Of a DNA stretch of 64,000 nt, positions 34,499 to 47,300 are shown piece after piece; position 1 is the stretch's first letter; each line of letters opens with the position of its first letter. The notes under the pieces were generated by a model, which did no database searches, was not told the origin of the DNA, and saw only the letters and a list, made by a program, of their open reading frames with translations. This stretch comes from Sipunculus nudus (Eukaryota; Annelida; Sipuncula; Golfingiida; Sipunculidae), in NCBI GenBank assembly GCA_026874595.1, contig CM049319.1:18271101-18335100 (forward strand), written 5' to 3'. Position numbers and translations under genes: made by a program.

Positions 34499-35622
34499 CA
34501 GTTGCGACTTGACATTCTGACCCTTAACAATCCGAAAACCTTGCAAACTGAAGGTATTTTGTAAAAAACAAACGGGACCCATAGAAATTAGCCTTGACAA
34601 ACCGACAGCCTTGGATTCCGACTCCGACGTGACATTTCGTGACACAAACAAGGATACCGACGTATATTTTCTGACTTGACAATCCGACCGGTATATGGTC
34701 CTTTGATGTCAGTCATCGGGCTCGTGCACACGGCACCCTGATCAATAAGCCGTGAAATCCAGCAATGCATATTGTTCTAACCGTACACTTATAGAGCCAA
34801 TTATTGATTCAGTTTGACTCACTAATTAAGTCAGTTTAGATCCGTATGTAGCAGACATGAACTTCTCCACACGCGGAGGTGGAGAACAAGGTCGGGGACC
34901 TTATCAAGGCACTCAACAGCCCTGTCCACGTGACTGCGGAGGAATACCTCGCATTGGACAAAATGGAGCCCACGGAGGCAATACCAACGGCCGCTGATAT
35001 TGTGTCAATGGTAAAAAAAGACAGAGGCAACAGTGAAAAGGAGTCTGAGGGAGAAGACGATCCTCCTTAACTAATAACTCCCAGAGACGACTGGGGGAAT
35101 GGAAACAGGGCTACGGCATATGGAGGAACAGGGCTTCGCTGCAGGGGACGTTGATGCCGACCACGGACTTCTTAGAAAAGTCTGTGAAAACCAAAATAAA
35201 AGAACCAGATACCAGACAGATATGCTTGCATTCTTTAGACGTGCATGAACTCAGTAGATCAACCGCTGGTTCATTTATTATATACATTTAGTTAACGTTT
35301 GTTCAGAAATATAATCATGGCTCATAATGAAAGAATCTGCACAAGTCTTCCTGACGAGCGTTTATATATAGACATGTATACAAGAAAAAAAACAGTACTC
35401 CATGACAGATGTTTTATTTTTTATTCACATAAATCATAACTATATATACGTAGTTTATTATAATAAAATATTTAATGAATACTAACAAGTCCTCCTCTAA
35501 ACATATACGTCACATTGTATCTTAACTCTCCGTAATCTTTATTGATTTGACAATCCGACAGCCTTGCAATCCGACATAAATTAGGGTATTACATTTAGTG
35601 TCAGATTATCAAGTAACGACTG
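34499..35622 (+). mobile_element. pogo/Tigger-like DNA transposon, internally deleted (1124 bp)
   Basis: Flanked by TA on both sides (34497-34498 and 35623-35624). The left end reads CAGTTGCGACTTGACATTCT and the right end, reversed, CAGTCGTTACTTGATAATCT. Near both ends AATCCGAC-type words recur (for example TTGACAATCCGACAGCCTTG near 35548), like the subterminal repeats of Tigger elements. The interior keeps only the last part of a transposase. TA duplication, CAGT termini and the C-terminal fragment agree with the pogo/Tigger branch of Tc1/mariner. Confidence 0.75.
34861..35248 (+). pseudogene. Tigger/pogo transposase C-terminal fragment, frameshifted
   Basis: Two pieces in different frames. 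The first (34861-35070) reads NKVGDLIKALNSPVHVTAEE, then IPTAADIVSMVKKD and an acidic ESEGEDDPP tail before TAA. The second (about 35099-35248, another frame) reads METGLRHMEEQGF, then LLRKVCENQNKR and ends RYQTDMLAFFRRA before TGA. An acidic stretch, a short helix and a final RQT...FF motif are the usual end of Tigger-family transposases. The DNA-binding and DDE catalytic domains are missing, so the fragment cannot be an active transposase. The family assignment is by pattern only. Confidence 0.55.
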
Positions 35623-35624
35623 TA

Positions 35625-38600
35625 ATATTTTTTTGTTAATGCAGCAATTATGAAACCTCCAGTCTTAATGAAAGTGGGTCTTAGTTGCAATTAATGGACA
35701 AAACAGCCCTGCTCATGTCATAACAACCTGAAGTACAGCTGTGTAATGTCAACTCCTGATAAACACCAGGGCGCAATGACCTTCAGAGCACTTTTTCATG
35801 GTCACCACTAGACAGATGCAGATCCTGTGTCGCACAAAACACTTCCTGTTTGTAATTATGATAAAGTGAGCATTTATATGAGTCACTTCCAGCAGGGGTT
35901 ACAGTAGGCCCACAGAACTAGACACACTGTATCAAACAGGACCACAACAGCTGACAACTACCAAATTCACTGTCATGAAAACTTCCTATACTGTAACCAT
36001 TAAGGTTTCTTATCAAGTCAGTTATCATACAGTAAAGGGGCAGATCCAGAATTTGGAAAGTTGGATTGGTATGCACAAGATTTTTAGTCCTTTCCTTTAT
36101 GAGGTGCCAAAATATTTTTTGGTGGTAATAATGAAAATCTTATATTCCTGCCAAGTACGTGACAATAACAGAACAGTATGAGCTAGCATTCAATATAGAA
36201 CTAAATATTTGATTCAAAATTATTGATTTTGTTACTTTTTTGGAATGTCTTCACAGAGTGACTGAGCTATGTGGCATCTGTTAGCTGATGATGTATTTTA
36301 GTGTATTCATGATAACAAATGTAACCAACATCCAATCAACATATGCCATAATGTGTCCTTGCCTCCATCACTTCAGTCAACATGTCATAACCAAATACCC
36401 TGCAGCTGTCTCAGATTCTAACTGTTTTCCTCAGTTATTTTGCAAGGTATGGTGATGATTTCCAACCAAATAATCACCATAGTACCTGATTCATTAATTG
36501 ATAAGCCATTTTTAAATATTGACTGGCTTTGAACAAAAATATGTCCAAAATAAGGGGGGAGTTGCCTTGGTGGAAAGGATTATATGTAGCATCACAAACT
36601 TCTTTTTTCAGAAATTCAAGCTCAAATGGATTCAAATAGGGATGGGGCTACATATATATCCAATATGTCATGATTCTGGAATACTCCATATGTATAGTTT
36701 TACCAAATAAACTATATTATTATACAGACCAACATATACTGTTATTTACATTGTTACCACAACATGCCAATGGCAATTATGCCCTTAAATTCTAACAATA
36801 TACATAAAATAGCTTTCTTGTTAGCCAATATTAGCCAATGAATATGTTGTCTGAAAGTTTCAACCGATCAAAAATTCTTTAAGATAGCACCATCAAAATT
36901 CACATGAATGGCAAGATATGGAAAAAAATAGTAAAATGTGAATTTTTGGCCAATCGATTCAATAATACAGTTACAACATGTCAAGCATTAAATTATGAAA
37001 CTGCTAAATTTCAACAAGTCAGGCTTTAGGAAACATGACTTTTGGCCAGTCATAAAACTCAGTTCCTGTATTTCACAAGGTTAACTGGATGGCCACAGCT
37101 CATCACTGACCAGTTGTCACTCAGCTAGTTCAATAATTCCTCAATAGAGGGCTCTCAGATCCAGGAGGGTGAAGGGGGTGATTAGCAGGAACTGATAAAA
37201 CATCACTGCGTGGTGCTGATGAAGCTTTATAAGCATCATGCAGTGTTGTTATCTTTAGTTCTTTAGAGGTGCCCACAATCAGGCAGTAGCTATAAGGAAC
37301 GGTTTATCTGCATATTTAGTGCAGTACGTATGAAGTATATAAACACCTGAGGGTTGCTTAGATTAATTTTCATTTAAATAAATAATGTCAAAACCTACAA
37401 AAAGCCAGCAAGGTCATTACCTTGAACTAATTTTCAAATATACAAAGTGGATTTGGACATGGCTTTTGATAACTTTTCGGATGTGGTTCAAAACCGCACC
37501 ACCACACACCAAGGAAGCATCTGACCAAAATAACCCTGAGTCTATAAACAGACTGTGAGAGTTCACAGTTCCCCATTGTGTGGTTTATGTATATGTATTA
37601 CAGACACGTTTGTCACACCCTTGTGATGACAGGCATATCCTTGAAATATTATGGATTTCATGCCAGCAATGTCAGAGGTCAAGGTGACCTAAGACAATGT
37701 TATTAATAGGGGTAGTTTGCAATGAACAGAATGCTGACTTGTCTTTCTTAATCAGCAATAACTTGACCAGGTATTTGATACATCTATATTATGTGTTGAA
37801 ACAAACTGTAAAACTAACAGAGAAGAAAGGAGATGCCATTCTTAGGTGTTCATATACTATACCAAAATGGATCTATATACATTTGAAGTTGACAAAAGCC
37901 AAAAGTTTTCCCTATGTTTGCTTAACCAAATATATTTCCATGTTGTAAAATACATTTAGGGTCAAAGAAAACATGTAGTATAGTTAAATATACTAGACAG
38001 TTTCATTATAAATTTATCAAATATCTGGTCGGAATGTACAGACAACTTTACATGGCTAATATCTCTTAATCTGATTAATTTGGCCAATTCACAATAATAT
38101 AATAATTTCATGAAATCTTTTCTTCATTCTAATTATCAGCCCTTGTGTATGAGATTTTGTCATGGCAACCTGAATTTGTGGAGGTATACTTGAGTTCTGA
38201 GACAGGCTGAGTGTAACCAAGTTTATGTTAAATTATTCACCACACATGGCTGCCATGACTATCTGATGCAACCATTGAGTGTTGCCTAGCAACACTACAA
38301 AAAAATAAATCCTACAACCACGGCCCAATAAAATAATCTTCAAACCTTCAACCATAGCCAAGTTTGCTTGTTTACACGTGTCAATTAACCCACAAGTATC
38401 ACTGCTTCTAATTACCAAATCCATGGTAACGAGCCCCTGTCTGTGGCAATTAAATTTTACATTAAAGTGTGTAGATTTTCTTACCTGAACTGCTTGGCAT
38501 GATCATGTTTCTAACAAAGTAACAAAGGCTTAAATTATAATGTCACAATCAGTTACAAACCATTCATATTTGAAAATCAGTAAAATAACTCAAAGTCAGA

Positions 38601-40193
38601 ACCTCACCTGCAAAGGCATCCTGACATGCAGATAACGCTACACACTTCTACTGTATTGGGTAATGCAGTTATTGAGATTTTGCATGCTACGGCCAATTTA
38701 TCAACATACCTTTAACAAAACACCTGCCCCCGAGTGCCCAAAGGACTTTCATTGCACCCCTACCTGAATAGCAATTACCACAACCGTTTTACGACCCCTA
38801 CCTGTATTGATTTCCTGACTAAGTTTTTTACACACTGAATTATATTTATGACACTAACAGGTAATGAATGACTCGCTGGAACAGAATGCAGTTTTACTTG
38901 TGAACCTGTTTTTATTCATGTCAACAGATTTATCATTTTTTGACGATCACAGGTGGGTAATTTTTCTGTTATATTAATTATGGGTTTAACAAAAAAGGAA
39001 ATTTATACATGCTCTCCTGATTTAATCTTTCACTCAAGTGTTTTAAGTCTCTCATTTTTTTACATGCAGGGTGGAAATATAATGAAAAGAAAATAATGTT
39101 GTCATGGTAACTAATGAGTAGAAACAGGGGGAAATTTATGAGACAACAAACCTTGGCGAGTAGATCAGGGTCACTGACCTCTGCAGGTCAAGGTGAATGG
39201 CCTAAGAGAGGTCAAAGGTCAGTGACTTTAAACCAAGCTATTGCAACCTTTAAAACATGGTAAAGTTTTCAGGGAGGGTGATTTTTAATTAAGGACATCA
39301 GCATGGACTCGCTTTAAAAAATGTCCGGATATAAAAAAAATTCTTTATATTTTCATTCATTAAGGAACAAAATGGCATAAAAATTTACCTCTTTTCTATT
39401 AAAGTGAAAAATGCTGGTTATATGGCCTTATGTTTTAATTAATTAATTAATCTAATTCAGAAAAGTGAATTCAATTATTATGATAAAAAGCTTTGTGAAT
39501 ATGATTAGCATTGAGAACGCCATGCCCAAATTAATTTGAATAAGATCAATTCACCATAATTTATTAAGTAATATATCAAGAAATGTATTTTTAGCCCCTA
39601 GGAATTCTAACCATTGAGCTAGTCTGGGTTTTTCCATTTGATTTAGCGTTGTGTCATTATGTCTTCTACAAGTCTGTGTCAAGATAAATTCTGCCATTTC
39701 TATCATAAAACATCCATATCAAAACCAGAATAATAGAAACCAAAGGCTAAAATAAGATACAGAGATGAGGAATTGGTAGAAAATAGCTCTGGGGGCTATA
39801 GCATTCATCAATGAGAATCCAGGAATTAGATGTGACAGCTAGAATTATAATAAGTGCTAGCCTTGGTCCAAGTTGATTGTACTTGATGAATAAAAATGTC
39901 TGGAGATGCCGGGCCAAAGGACTACCCCTGGCTGATGCCAATATGTCTGGTCTGTCTGACCACATGCACACTGTTCATCTAATTAAGCACACTGTAGGTT
40001 GCAGTTGACATGATGCTGGTGCATTATAACTTGTAGGCATTTTCCCAATTTTATTTTATACACCAAGTATCACCATCAAAAGCCAACATTTGTTTTTTCA
40101 TTTATCAACTGAGGACTGTGAAGGAACTGACTGCCCAAGCTAACTCAATATGAATGATCCAAGCATATTTTTGTTTGTTCTTGACTATTGCAA
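35625..40193. other. Noncoding stretch, no gene supported
   Basis: Several short open frames (for example 36519-36710 and 37697-37948) show no domain or splice support. AT-rich throughout. No tandem repeat of note. Confidence 0.45.
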
Positions 40194-40201
40194 GATTCAT
40201 T

Positions 40202-40410
40202 GATTCCATGCCAGATGCGCCACTCCCAAATGTGCACCTGTCAGTTACGCTACTGCCAGATGCGCAACTGCCATATGCGCCACATTCCAGTTGCGCCTCA
40301 TGCCAAATGCGCAACATAGCTATATTAAGTCATATGGAGTCAAATTACGTTTTGTTTATAGTAAGTGTGTATCTGTATCACACGGCCCCTTCATTAATTT
40401 ATCATTGTGG
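40202..40410 (+). repeat. Left inverted repeat arm of the 2-kb element
   Basis: Begins GATTCCATGCC, against GGTGTCATGCC on the other arm. Tandem ATGCGC-bearing repeats span the first 115 bp. The open frame here is a translation of the arm and is mirrored in the right arm. Confidence 0.75.
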
Positions 40411-41029
40411 ATGTGGAAATTTAGAAAACGGGCCGGATGTAGCGAATAGGACGCAGTCACAAGACAGCGATTCACGGTTCGGATTGTTTTTACTCTACAA
40501 ATGTAAAGCTTTTTTATTCTTTGTTTCCGATTGGAAACCGGGGATAAACTGCGCAGTCCTAAATGCAAAAATGTACAAGTAATGAATAAGTTCAATTATT
40601 AAGTGAAACTAATTTGTTTTATTTTATTAGTTTTTAAACTTTGGGACTTTTTAAACTTTTAAAACATGTTTTATTTTGTACATATTTTATATAACAGATA
40701 CTGTTTTGTATGTATATAATAAATCTGTAGTAACATTGTATTATTTTATGCATGTATACGCTTTTGGATGATACTTTTATTCGTTAATCTGTGGGTGAGA
40801 CGATAAATAGACAGCATTGCATGATATTTGTGTTTTTTTTTGTACAGTGTTCAAAGAGATACTCATCTGTGTATGATAAATGTCTATAATAAAACTATAT
40901 GGCACAACCTTCCCTGTTAATGTGATTAAAATATAAAACAATACAGAAAACAAATATATTGCCAAACATCAAAGTCACAGGATATTACTCTATCTTCCAA
41001 ATTAAAACAATATAAATCCAGACATGTAC

Positions 41030-41270
41030 AAAAAATATCTGAAACTTGGAATTGATTCTTAGAAACGATAATCCTGACTGTAATCGAAAGTGACAGTATG
41101 CAGTTCTGAAATAATATCATTTCTTTATTAAAACAATGTTAATGCATCACAAAAGAATGCGTAACAATATCTGAATCGTAGAATGGATTATTTGCAACAA
41201 AAACCCTAACGATATTCGGGAAACGACGGCATGCAGTCCAGAAATGATATTATCATTTATATACTTTCTG
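41030..41270. repeat. Degenerate ~130-bp duplication inside the 2-kb element
   Basis: Two similar blocks, each with a GATTATTT/GATTCTTAG segment, CCTGACTGTAATCG/CCTAACGATATTCG, then ATGCAGT and GAAATRATATYATTT. Weak but repeated in the same order. Confidence 0.4.
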
Positions 41271-41984
41271 ATAATAATGATAATGTGATTAAAAATAAAT
41301 ATTTCCACGTTTACTTTCTCGTAAATTGGATATTATTAATTTAAATAAAAAAAACATGTCAGAAGCAATGAAAACCCAACGACGATGATGTTATGATATC
41401 GCAGGTATAACATGCATGTGCAGGTATATAACGGCCCATTTAAATGAGCTCATTAACAAGCCGCAACACTTTCCCTTTGATGTTCGGAGACCAAACCCGG
41501 CGGGGTTTTCCGGGTCAATTAAGCCATAGTGGTGAGTGGTTTCCTGTTAATCAGCAACGCATCAGTGTCAATAAGATCATATCTTACATAATCCTTTTTT
41601 TAAGTCAAATATATGGCAAATATATGGCATAAATAAAATCACATATCAAATTAGACCACATTAGAAACGATAACAACACCAGTCATTTACACATATTACG
41701 TTTGTACGTCAACATGTTGTATCACCTACGAAAGCCGGACATTATGACACAATAAATATCGCCGATTATATATATACATAACTTTTATTTATTAACAGTT
41801 CATTTTTAGTGTTTCTTAAAAAAACGGAGACGAATAATTAATAATATCCAATGTTCATAAATTTTATTGACAGATAACGCAACTGTGTCATGGTGATCGG
41901 CCGCACGTGTCGTGACCGAACATTGTCGCTCAAAATGGAAAGGGTTTCTTAGCTCGTACAGGCCTATTGTTACAAAAATATACC

Positions 41985-42192
41985 GCATTCGATAAAATAA
42001 TGAAGCGGCCGTGTGATACAGATACACACTTACTATAAGCACAACATAAAATGACTCTATATGGCTTATTAAAATTTTGTTGCGCATATGGCATGTGGCG
42101 CAACTGAAATGTGGCGCATATGGCAGTTGCGCATATGGCAGTAGCGTAACTGACAGGTGCGCATTTGGGAGTGGCGCATCTGGCATGACACC
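41985..42192 (-). repeat. Right inverted repeat arm of the 2-kb element
   Basis: Reverse complement of the left arm with scattered substitutions; the 15-bp ATGCGCAACTGCCAT-type repeats are better kept here. Confidence 0.75.
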
Positions 42193-42200
42193 GATTCATT

Positions 42201-43065
42201 TTGTAAAGGTTTGCATGATTTGTCAGGGCCATGATTATTTTGTGAAATATATGTTTTAATACATGTTTCATGAATTTATTTGACTGAGAAAGCTTAAAAG
42301 ATAAGGACACAAAACTTAACTGCATGTAATCATAAGCATGAAGAACAAAATGAAATAAGCCCCATAAAATCAAAATCTCAAAGCATGGCTGAGAGCACAA
42401 AACATCTGGAACTTCTTGTCAAATGTCCTGAGTTGAATGCCTTTTTTACTACTTGTCTATGTCCTTTACAATATTTTTATCTTTTGCAGCAGCAAAGACC
42501 AGTACCTGAGACAAAAGAGATAAGGTGCTGACAGGCCTGATCTACAGCAGCCTTGGACTCTGAACCAGTGCTCAACAGAGAGGGGTATACAACAAGACAG
42601 CTGGAGAACTGTGTAGTCTGGGAATTCGCCTGGTACTAAAAGCAGTGAACTGTAAAAGACATTCAGTGTGAAGGGCTTCAGCAGGCATGAGGCCAGGATC
42701 AATATTAATCCACAGTAATGTGGAACTGGGTTTAAAGCCTGCACCCCATGAATCACAGATCCAAAAATATGTGTCAGTGATTGTAAGTGAATTGGGAGTC
42801 CACAATGGTTAATTATAATTAATGGGTTTCCCAGAAATCCATAACAAAATGAATCCCTGAAACCCCCCCCCCCCCCCATCCCTCTGAGACATTTCCCTCA
42901 TGACTTTCTTCAACTTCCATAACTTTTTTTTTAAAACCTATTTCACCTGTAACACATCTTAAATGTTGTAGCAGTGAACATGATGAAACTAATAAATTAA
43001 TCACTTGTATGTATTTTAAGTAAGCACACCAGTTTTTTTGCAAAGTCCCATTTGATAAACTGTTA
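42201..43065. other. Noncoding stretch with poly-C run
   Basis: A run of about 17 C lies near 42862-42878. The 137-codon minus-strand frame at 42466-42879 has no recognisable domain and runs into the poly-C as poly-Gly. I do not call it a gene. Confidence 0.45.
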
Positions 43066-43067
43066 AC

Positions 43068-43154
<87 letters not shown>
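43068..43154. repeat. (AT)n microsatellite
   Basis: About 87 bp of AT dinucleotides with one interruption (ATAATATA). Confidence 0.95.
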
Positions 43155-43155
<1 letters not shown>

Positions 43156-43358
43156 TTTTTTCCTGGCTTAGAAAAAAGGTATTCATTCTCTAGGTTTCCT
43201 GCAAAAATAATGTTATACTGTGTGAAGAATGTGAATCATTGTTGTAATGTAATGTGCCTTATGGTACGTATGACATAAGTACTATTAAGACCTGACTGTC
43301 AGTCTGACTGTAACTGGAATTTCTGTGACTCCCTCTGTCTGGATGAGTCAGAGACAAA

Positions 43359-43929
43359 TGTAGCACGGGCTGTATGCTATACACAAAGAAGACAGGCTGG
43401 CTGTTGATCACATTTAATGTTGACTTGTCAGATACAGATAGCTGGACCCCTCTGCCCAGCAGGACGGGTCATTAAATAAGTCCTGTGCGGACCTGAACGA
43501 AGCACCCCCTGCTGAGGGCCACACAGCTAACCTAATAACCTAAAGCTGTGTTTCTAAAAACAAATAATTATATATATCATCTGAACTACTTGATGAAAAC
43601 TCATAAAACTTACAATACTTAATGTAATCTGGTTTATGCTTATGTATCTCAAATTTAAAAGCTGAACATTCAAGGACTAATGAGATATTACAAATAATCC
43701 AAATATTATTCCTGGAAAAAGCATAATCATTTAAAATACTGAGAAATAATAAAATCTAGATATGAAAAGACAGTAGATACTTTAAATATATATAGGATAG
43801 GTTGTATGTGTAAAATTTGGTGTGTATATGACATTCCCTTCCCTGTGATCTAAGCTCTTGAATTCATCCTGGAAACACAGGGCCCAGAACAAAGAACTAT
43901 AGCTGAACAGTTAAGTTGAGCCTGCTACA
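43359..43929 (-). repeat. 3' LTR of copy 2 (571 bp)
   Basis: TGTAGC to GCTACA. Identical by eye to 49708-50278. Lacks the CTCTCTCCGCAG expansion found in the copy 1 LTR. Confidence 0.95.
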
Positions 43930-44349
43930 ATTTCCTACGGCCCCTCCAAATTTGGACCCCAAATTAAATTAAAGTAATAAATATACGGTAGCTAATGAGA
44001 GATTTCTTATGTATCTAGCAGAACATTTATGATAACATAATAGAATAAAAAAAAAAGATATTAGATGCAAGGATTGCTAACCCACATATTAAATCAGTCT
44101 TAACATTAAACATCTTACCATGCAGCAGACCCCTTATCATCAAGAGTAGTCCATTGACACATGTATACCCATTAACCCATTTGTAAGCACTCAATAAGTC
44201 CCAGCAAAGAGTATAATCAAAAAACTGTTAAGCAAATAGATAGAATGTTCATTGACTCTGGTTCATTGATTTTGGTTGTTTCAGTAAGACCATATTACTA
44301 AGCGATCAGTAGTACACATATATATTGAAAATTTATAGAATGTTCACGG
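43930..44349 (-). other. 3' untranslated region and purine tract of copy 2
   Basis: 420 bp with the same imperfect purine tract next to the LTR as in copy 1. It carries about 18 changes against the copy 1 region. Confidence 0.8.
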
Positions 44350-47300
44350 TCACTGCCGTCTGTGACGCCTTTTTCTGGCTTTGCCTGCTTGAGTCCTGTG
44401 GATCTGGTATTCCCTCACCATGAACTGGGGTAGGTTCTCTGCTGGCTCCCATGTGGTCTGGCTCTGGTCTGCCCACTTGACCTTAAACAGCAGACGACCT
44501 TTGTACCTGCTTGATGAAAGCAGTTTTTCAACCTCAGCCCACTCCACAGTATCACTATCATCATTATCACTTTGGGTATGTCCCTCTGTGTCACCATTAT
44601 CACTTTGTTTATGTTCTGGTGCATTATCACCTTGGTTATGTTCCACGGTATCACCATTATCACCTTGGTTATGTTCCACGGTATCACCATTATCTCTTTT
44701 GTTATGTTCTATGGTATCACCATTATCACTTTGGTTATGTTCTATGGTATCACCATTGTCACTTTGGTTATGTTCCAGTGCATTATCATATTGTTTAGGT
44801 TTCACTGTATCACCATTATCACTTTTGTTATGCTCTACAGTATCACCATTATCATTGTCACACTGCTCACTATGGGTTGACACCTCTTCAGGGCTTGAAT
44901 TTTGTTCACTATGATCACTTTGGTTCTGGTCTGTGTCTGACTGCGCACTATGGTTATCTGGTTTGCGAACAGCAGGCTCTGGCTGCAAGTGACTCCGACG
45001 CCCTTCAGGATCATTGTATGGTTTCAAACGATTTGCATGCACTAATGATTTCAGAGCCTGATGGCTTTCACAGCTGTGTATTTTGTAGGTATGGTTGGGT
45101 CCAAGGTCACTGATGTAATATGGACCTTGCCAGTACTTGTGAAGCTTGCTGGATTTACCTTTTGGGATTGCAGGGTTAAACATCCAGACTCGATCTCCTA
45201 ATTTAAATGCTGGCTCCTGTGCACTTCTATTGTAGTACTTCTCATAGTGAGACTGTGCTTTCAGTATGTTTTCCTGAGCTGTTTGGTGAATTATGTCCAG
45301 TTTCTCCTGTAATTTGTTGACATAATCACTGAATGCATTTGGCAAACTTTCTGGTATATCCAACATAGTGTCCACTGGTGCGCGCATTTCTCTGCCAAAT
45401 AATATTTCAAAAGGTGAAAACTGTGTTGAGTTTACAGCAGGTGTCTTTCTGTAAGCCATGAGAATGCCAGGTAGAATATCAGACCAGTTCCGTTGTTCTT
45501 TGTCAACATAGGCTTTCAGTGCCTGTGCAAGGGTACGGTTGAATCGCTCACATGTGCTGTTTGTCTGTGGGTGATATGCACTTGTAAAGTGATGTTTGAT
45601 CTCCAATCGCTTACATAATTCATTTATCAGTCCCGACATAAAATTCCTGCCTCTGTCTGACACTAGGGTGGTGGGGGCTCCATAGCGGGCTATGATGTTG
45701 GTAAACAAAACATCTGCTATTTCTGCTGCAGTTTGACCTTTTAGTGGGAATGCTTCTGGCCATCTTGAGAAGCTGTCCACTATTAAGAGAATATAACGGT
45801 TACCTTGGTGATCTGGGTTCACAGGCCCCAAAATGTCCATATGCCAGCGTTGGAACAGTTTTGCAATAGGAAGTGGGTGGAGTGGTGCTGGATATTTGTG
45901 CGTTGGCTGTTTCACAGCCTGGCAGACTTCACAGGTCTTGACATAGTTTTGTGTATCGGCATACATTCCAGGCCAGTAATATTTTGAGGTCAGGGAAGCA
46001 TAGGTACGCTCAAATCCCTGGTGAGCCCCACCTGCCAGACTGTCATGGTGTCCTTCCAATAATTCCTTCCTGAGGACTTGTGGGATGGCTAACTGCTGCT
46101 TAATCCTAATGTCTTTTGGAAGTTTCTTAGCTCGGCGATCCCACAGATGATAAAGAATCCCGTCTATAACTGTGTATTGCTGGCTTTCGGCGACCACTCG
46201 GTTTGCTTTTTGTTGGTTATCAGGTAACTGCATGTTCACCAGGTATTGCCAGATGGGACCTAGATCAGGACAATCACGTTGTTGCATAACTAGAGCATCA
46301 TGCCTTTCTTTGACAAACTCGTTTTTTTCTAGGTCAGCTGATACCTGCTCCACCACACTAAATACTGTTTGTGCTTGACTATGATTATGGCTGTCATCTT
46401 CAAAACACAGGTTTACTTCCACTATTTCACATCCTGGTCTTTCCTCATGCTCTATGATTATGTCAGTTTGACACACTTGCATCTCTCCAGGACTGTTGTC
46501 TATCTCTTCTTGCATGTCTCTTCGTCTCGAGAGAGCATCCGCGTTCTGGTGTTTACGTCCAGGTTTATGTTCTATATCAAACTGGTAACCTTGCAGCTGC
46601 AGAGACCATCTCAGTAATCGTCCTGTGGATTGCTTTATTTCCTTCAACCATTTTAATGCCACATGATCCGTGAGCACAGTGAAATGCTGGTTTGCCAAGT
46701 AGGGATGGAATGCTTTGACACCTTCAATGATAGCTAGTCCTTCTCTTTCAGTTATTGACCATTGTTTTTCAGCTGGGTGCAATGACCGACCTCCATATGC
46801 TATGGGGTGCTCCAAACCACTATCATCTTTTTGCCCCAGGATATATCCGATTGCTTCACCTGAAGCGTCAGTTGACAGGAGAAAGGGCTTGCTTAAATTG
46901 GGATACGCTAGGACAGGTCTAGACGTTAAAGCCTGTTTTAGTTGTTGAAAGGCTAGCTCACAGGTATCAGTCCATTTGAACATGGTATTTTTCTGCAGCA
47001 GTTTGTTGAGGGGGGCAGCGATTTCAGCGAAACCTTTAACAAAACGTCGATAGTAATTGCACATACCGAGAAAGCTGCGAACATCATGCTTGTTTGTTGG
47101 AACTGGAAAGGTTTGCACCAGGTTTGTCTTGTCAGTGTCCACTGTTATGCCATGAGGGGTAATCACATGTCCCAGGTACTTGATGGTTTTTCTTGCAAAG
47201 TGACACTTGCTTGGGTTCATCCTCAGTCCAGCTCCTCTGAGACGACTAAACACTCCATTTAAGTGTTGCAGGTGCTCTTCAAATGTTTTACTAAACACTA

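Larger units (their letters stand above)
40202..42192. mobile_element. 2-kb TIR element with 8-bp target duplication, family unassigned
   Basis: The octamer GATTCATT flanks it at 40194-40201 and 42193-42200. The two ends form inverted repeats of about 205 bp at roughly 85-90% identity (40202-40410 against 41985-42192), sharing CATGCCAGATGCGCCAC, CACCTGTCAGTTACGCTACT and GTAAGTGTGTATCTGTATCA. Each arm starts with about seven 14-15-bp repeats built on NTGCGC. The 1.57-kb middle has no long open frame. An 8-bp duplication is seen in hAT, P and Merlin-type elements, but the termini fit none of these cleanly. It is non-autonomous. Confidence 0.7.

Noticed and set aside
40154-42186. Two similar 126-142-codon proteins at 40154-40582 (+) and 41806-42186 (-)
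   Set aside because: Their similar parts are simply the two inverted-repeat arms translated; the similarity stops where the arms stop.
42466-42879. A 137-codon minus-strand protein beginning with poly-Gly
   Set aside because: The start lies in a homopolymeric C run and the rest shows no domain, splice support or conserved feature.
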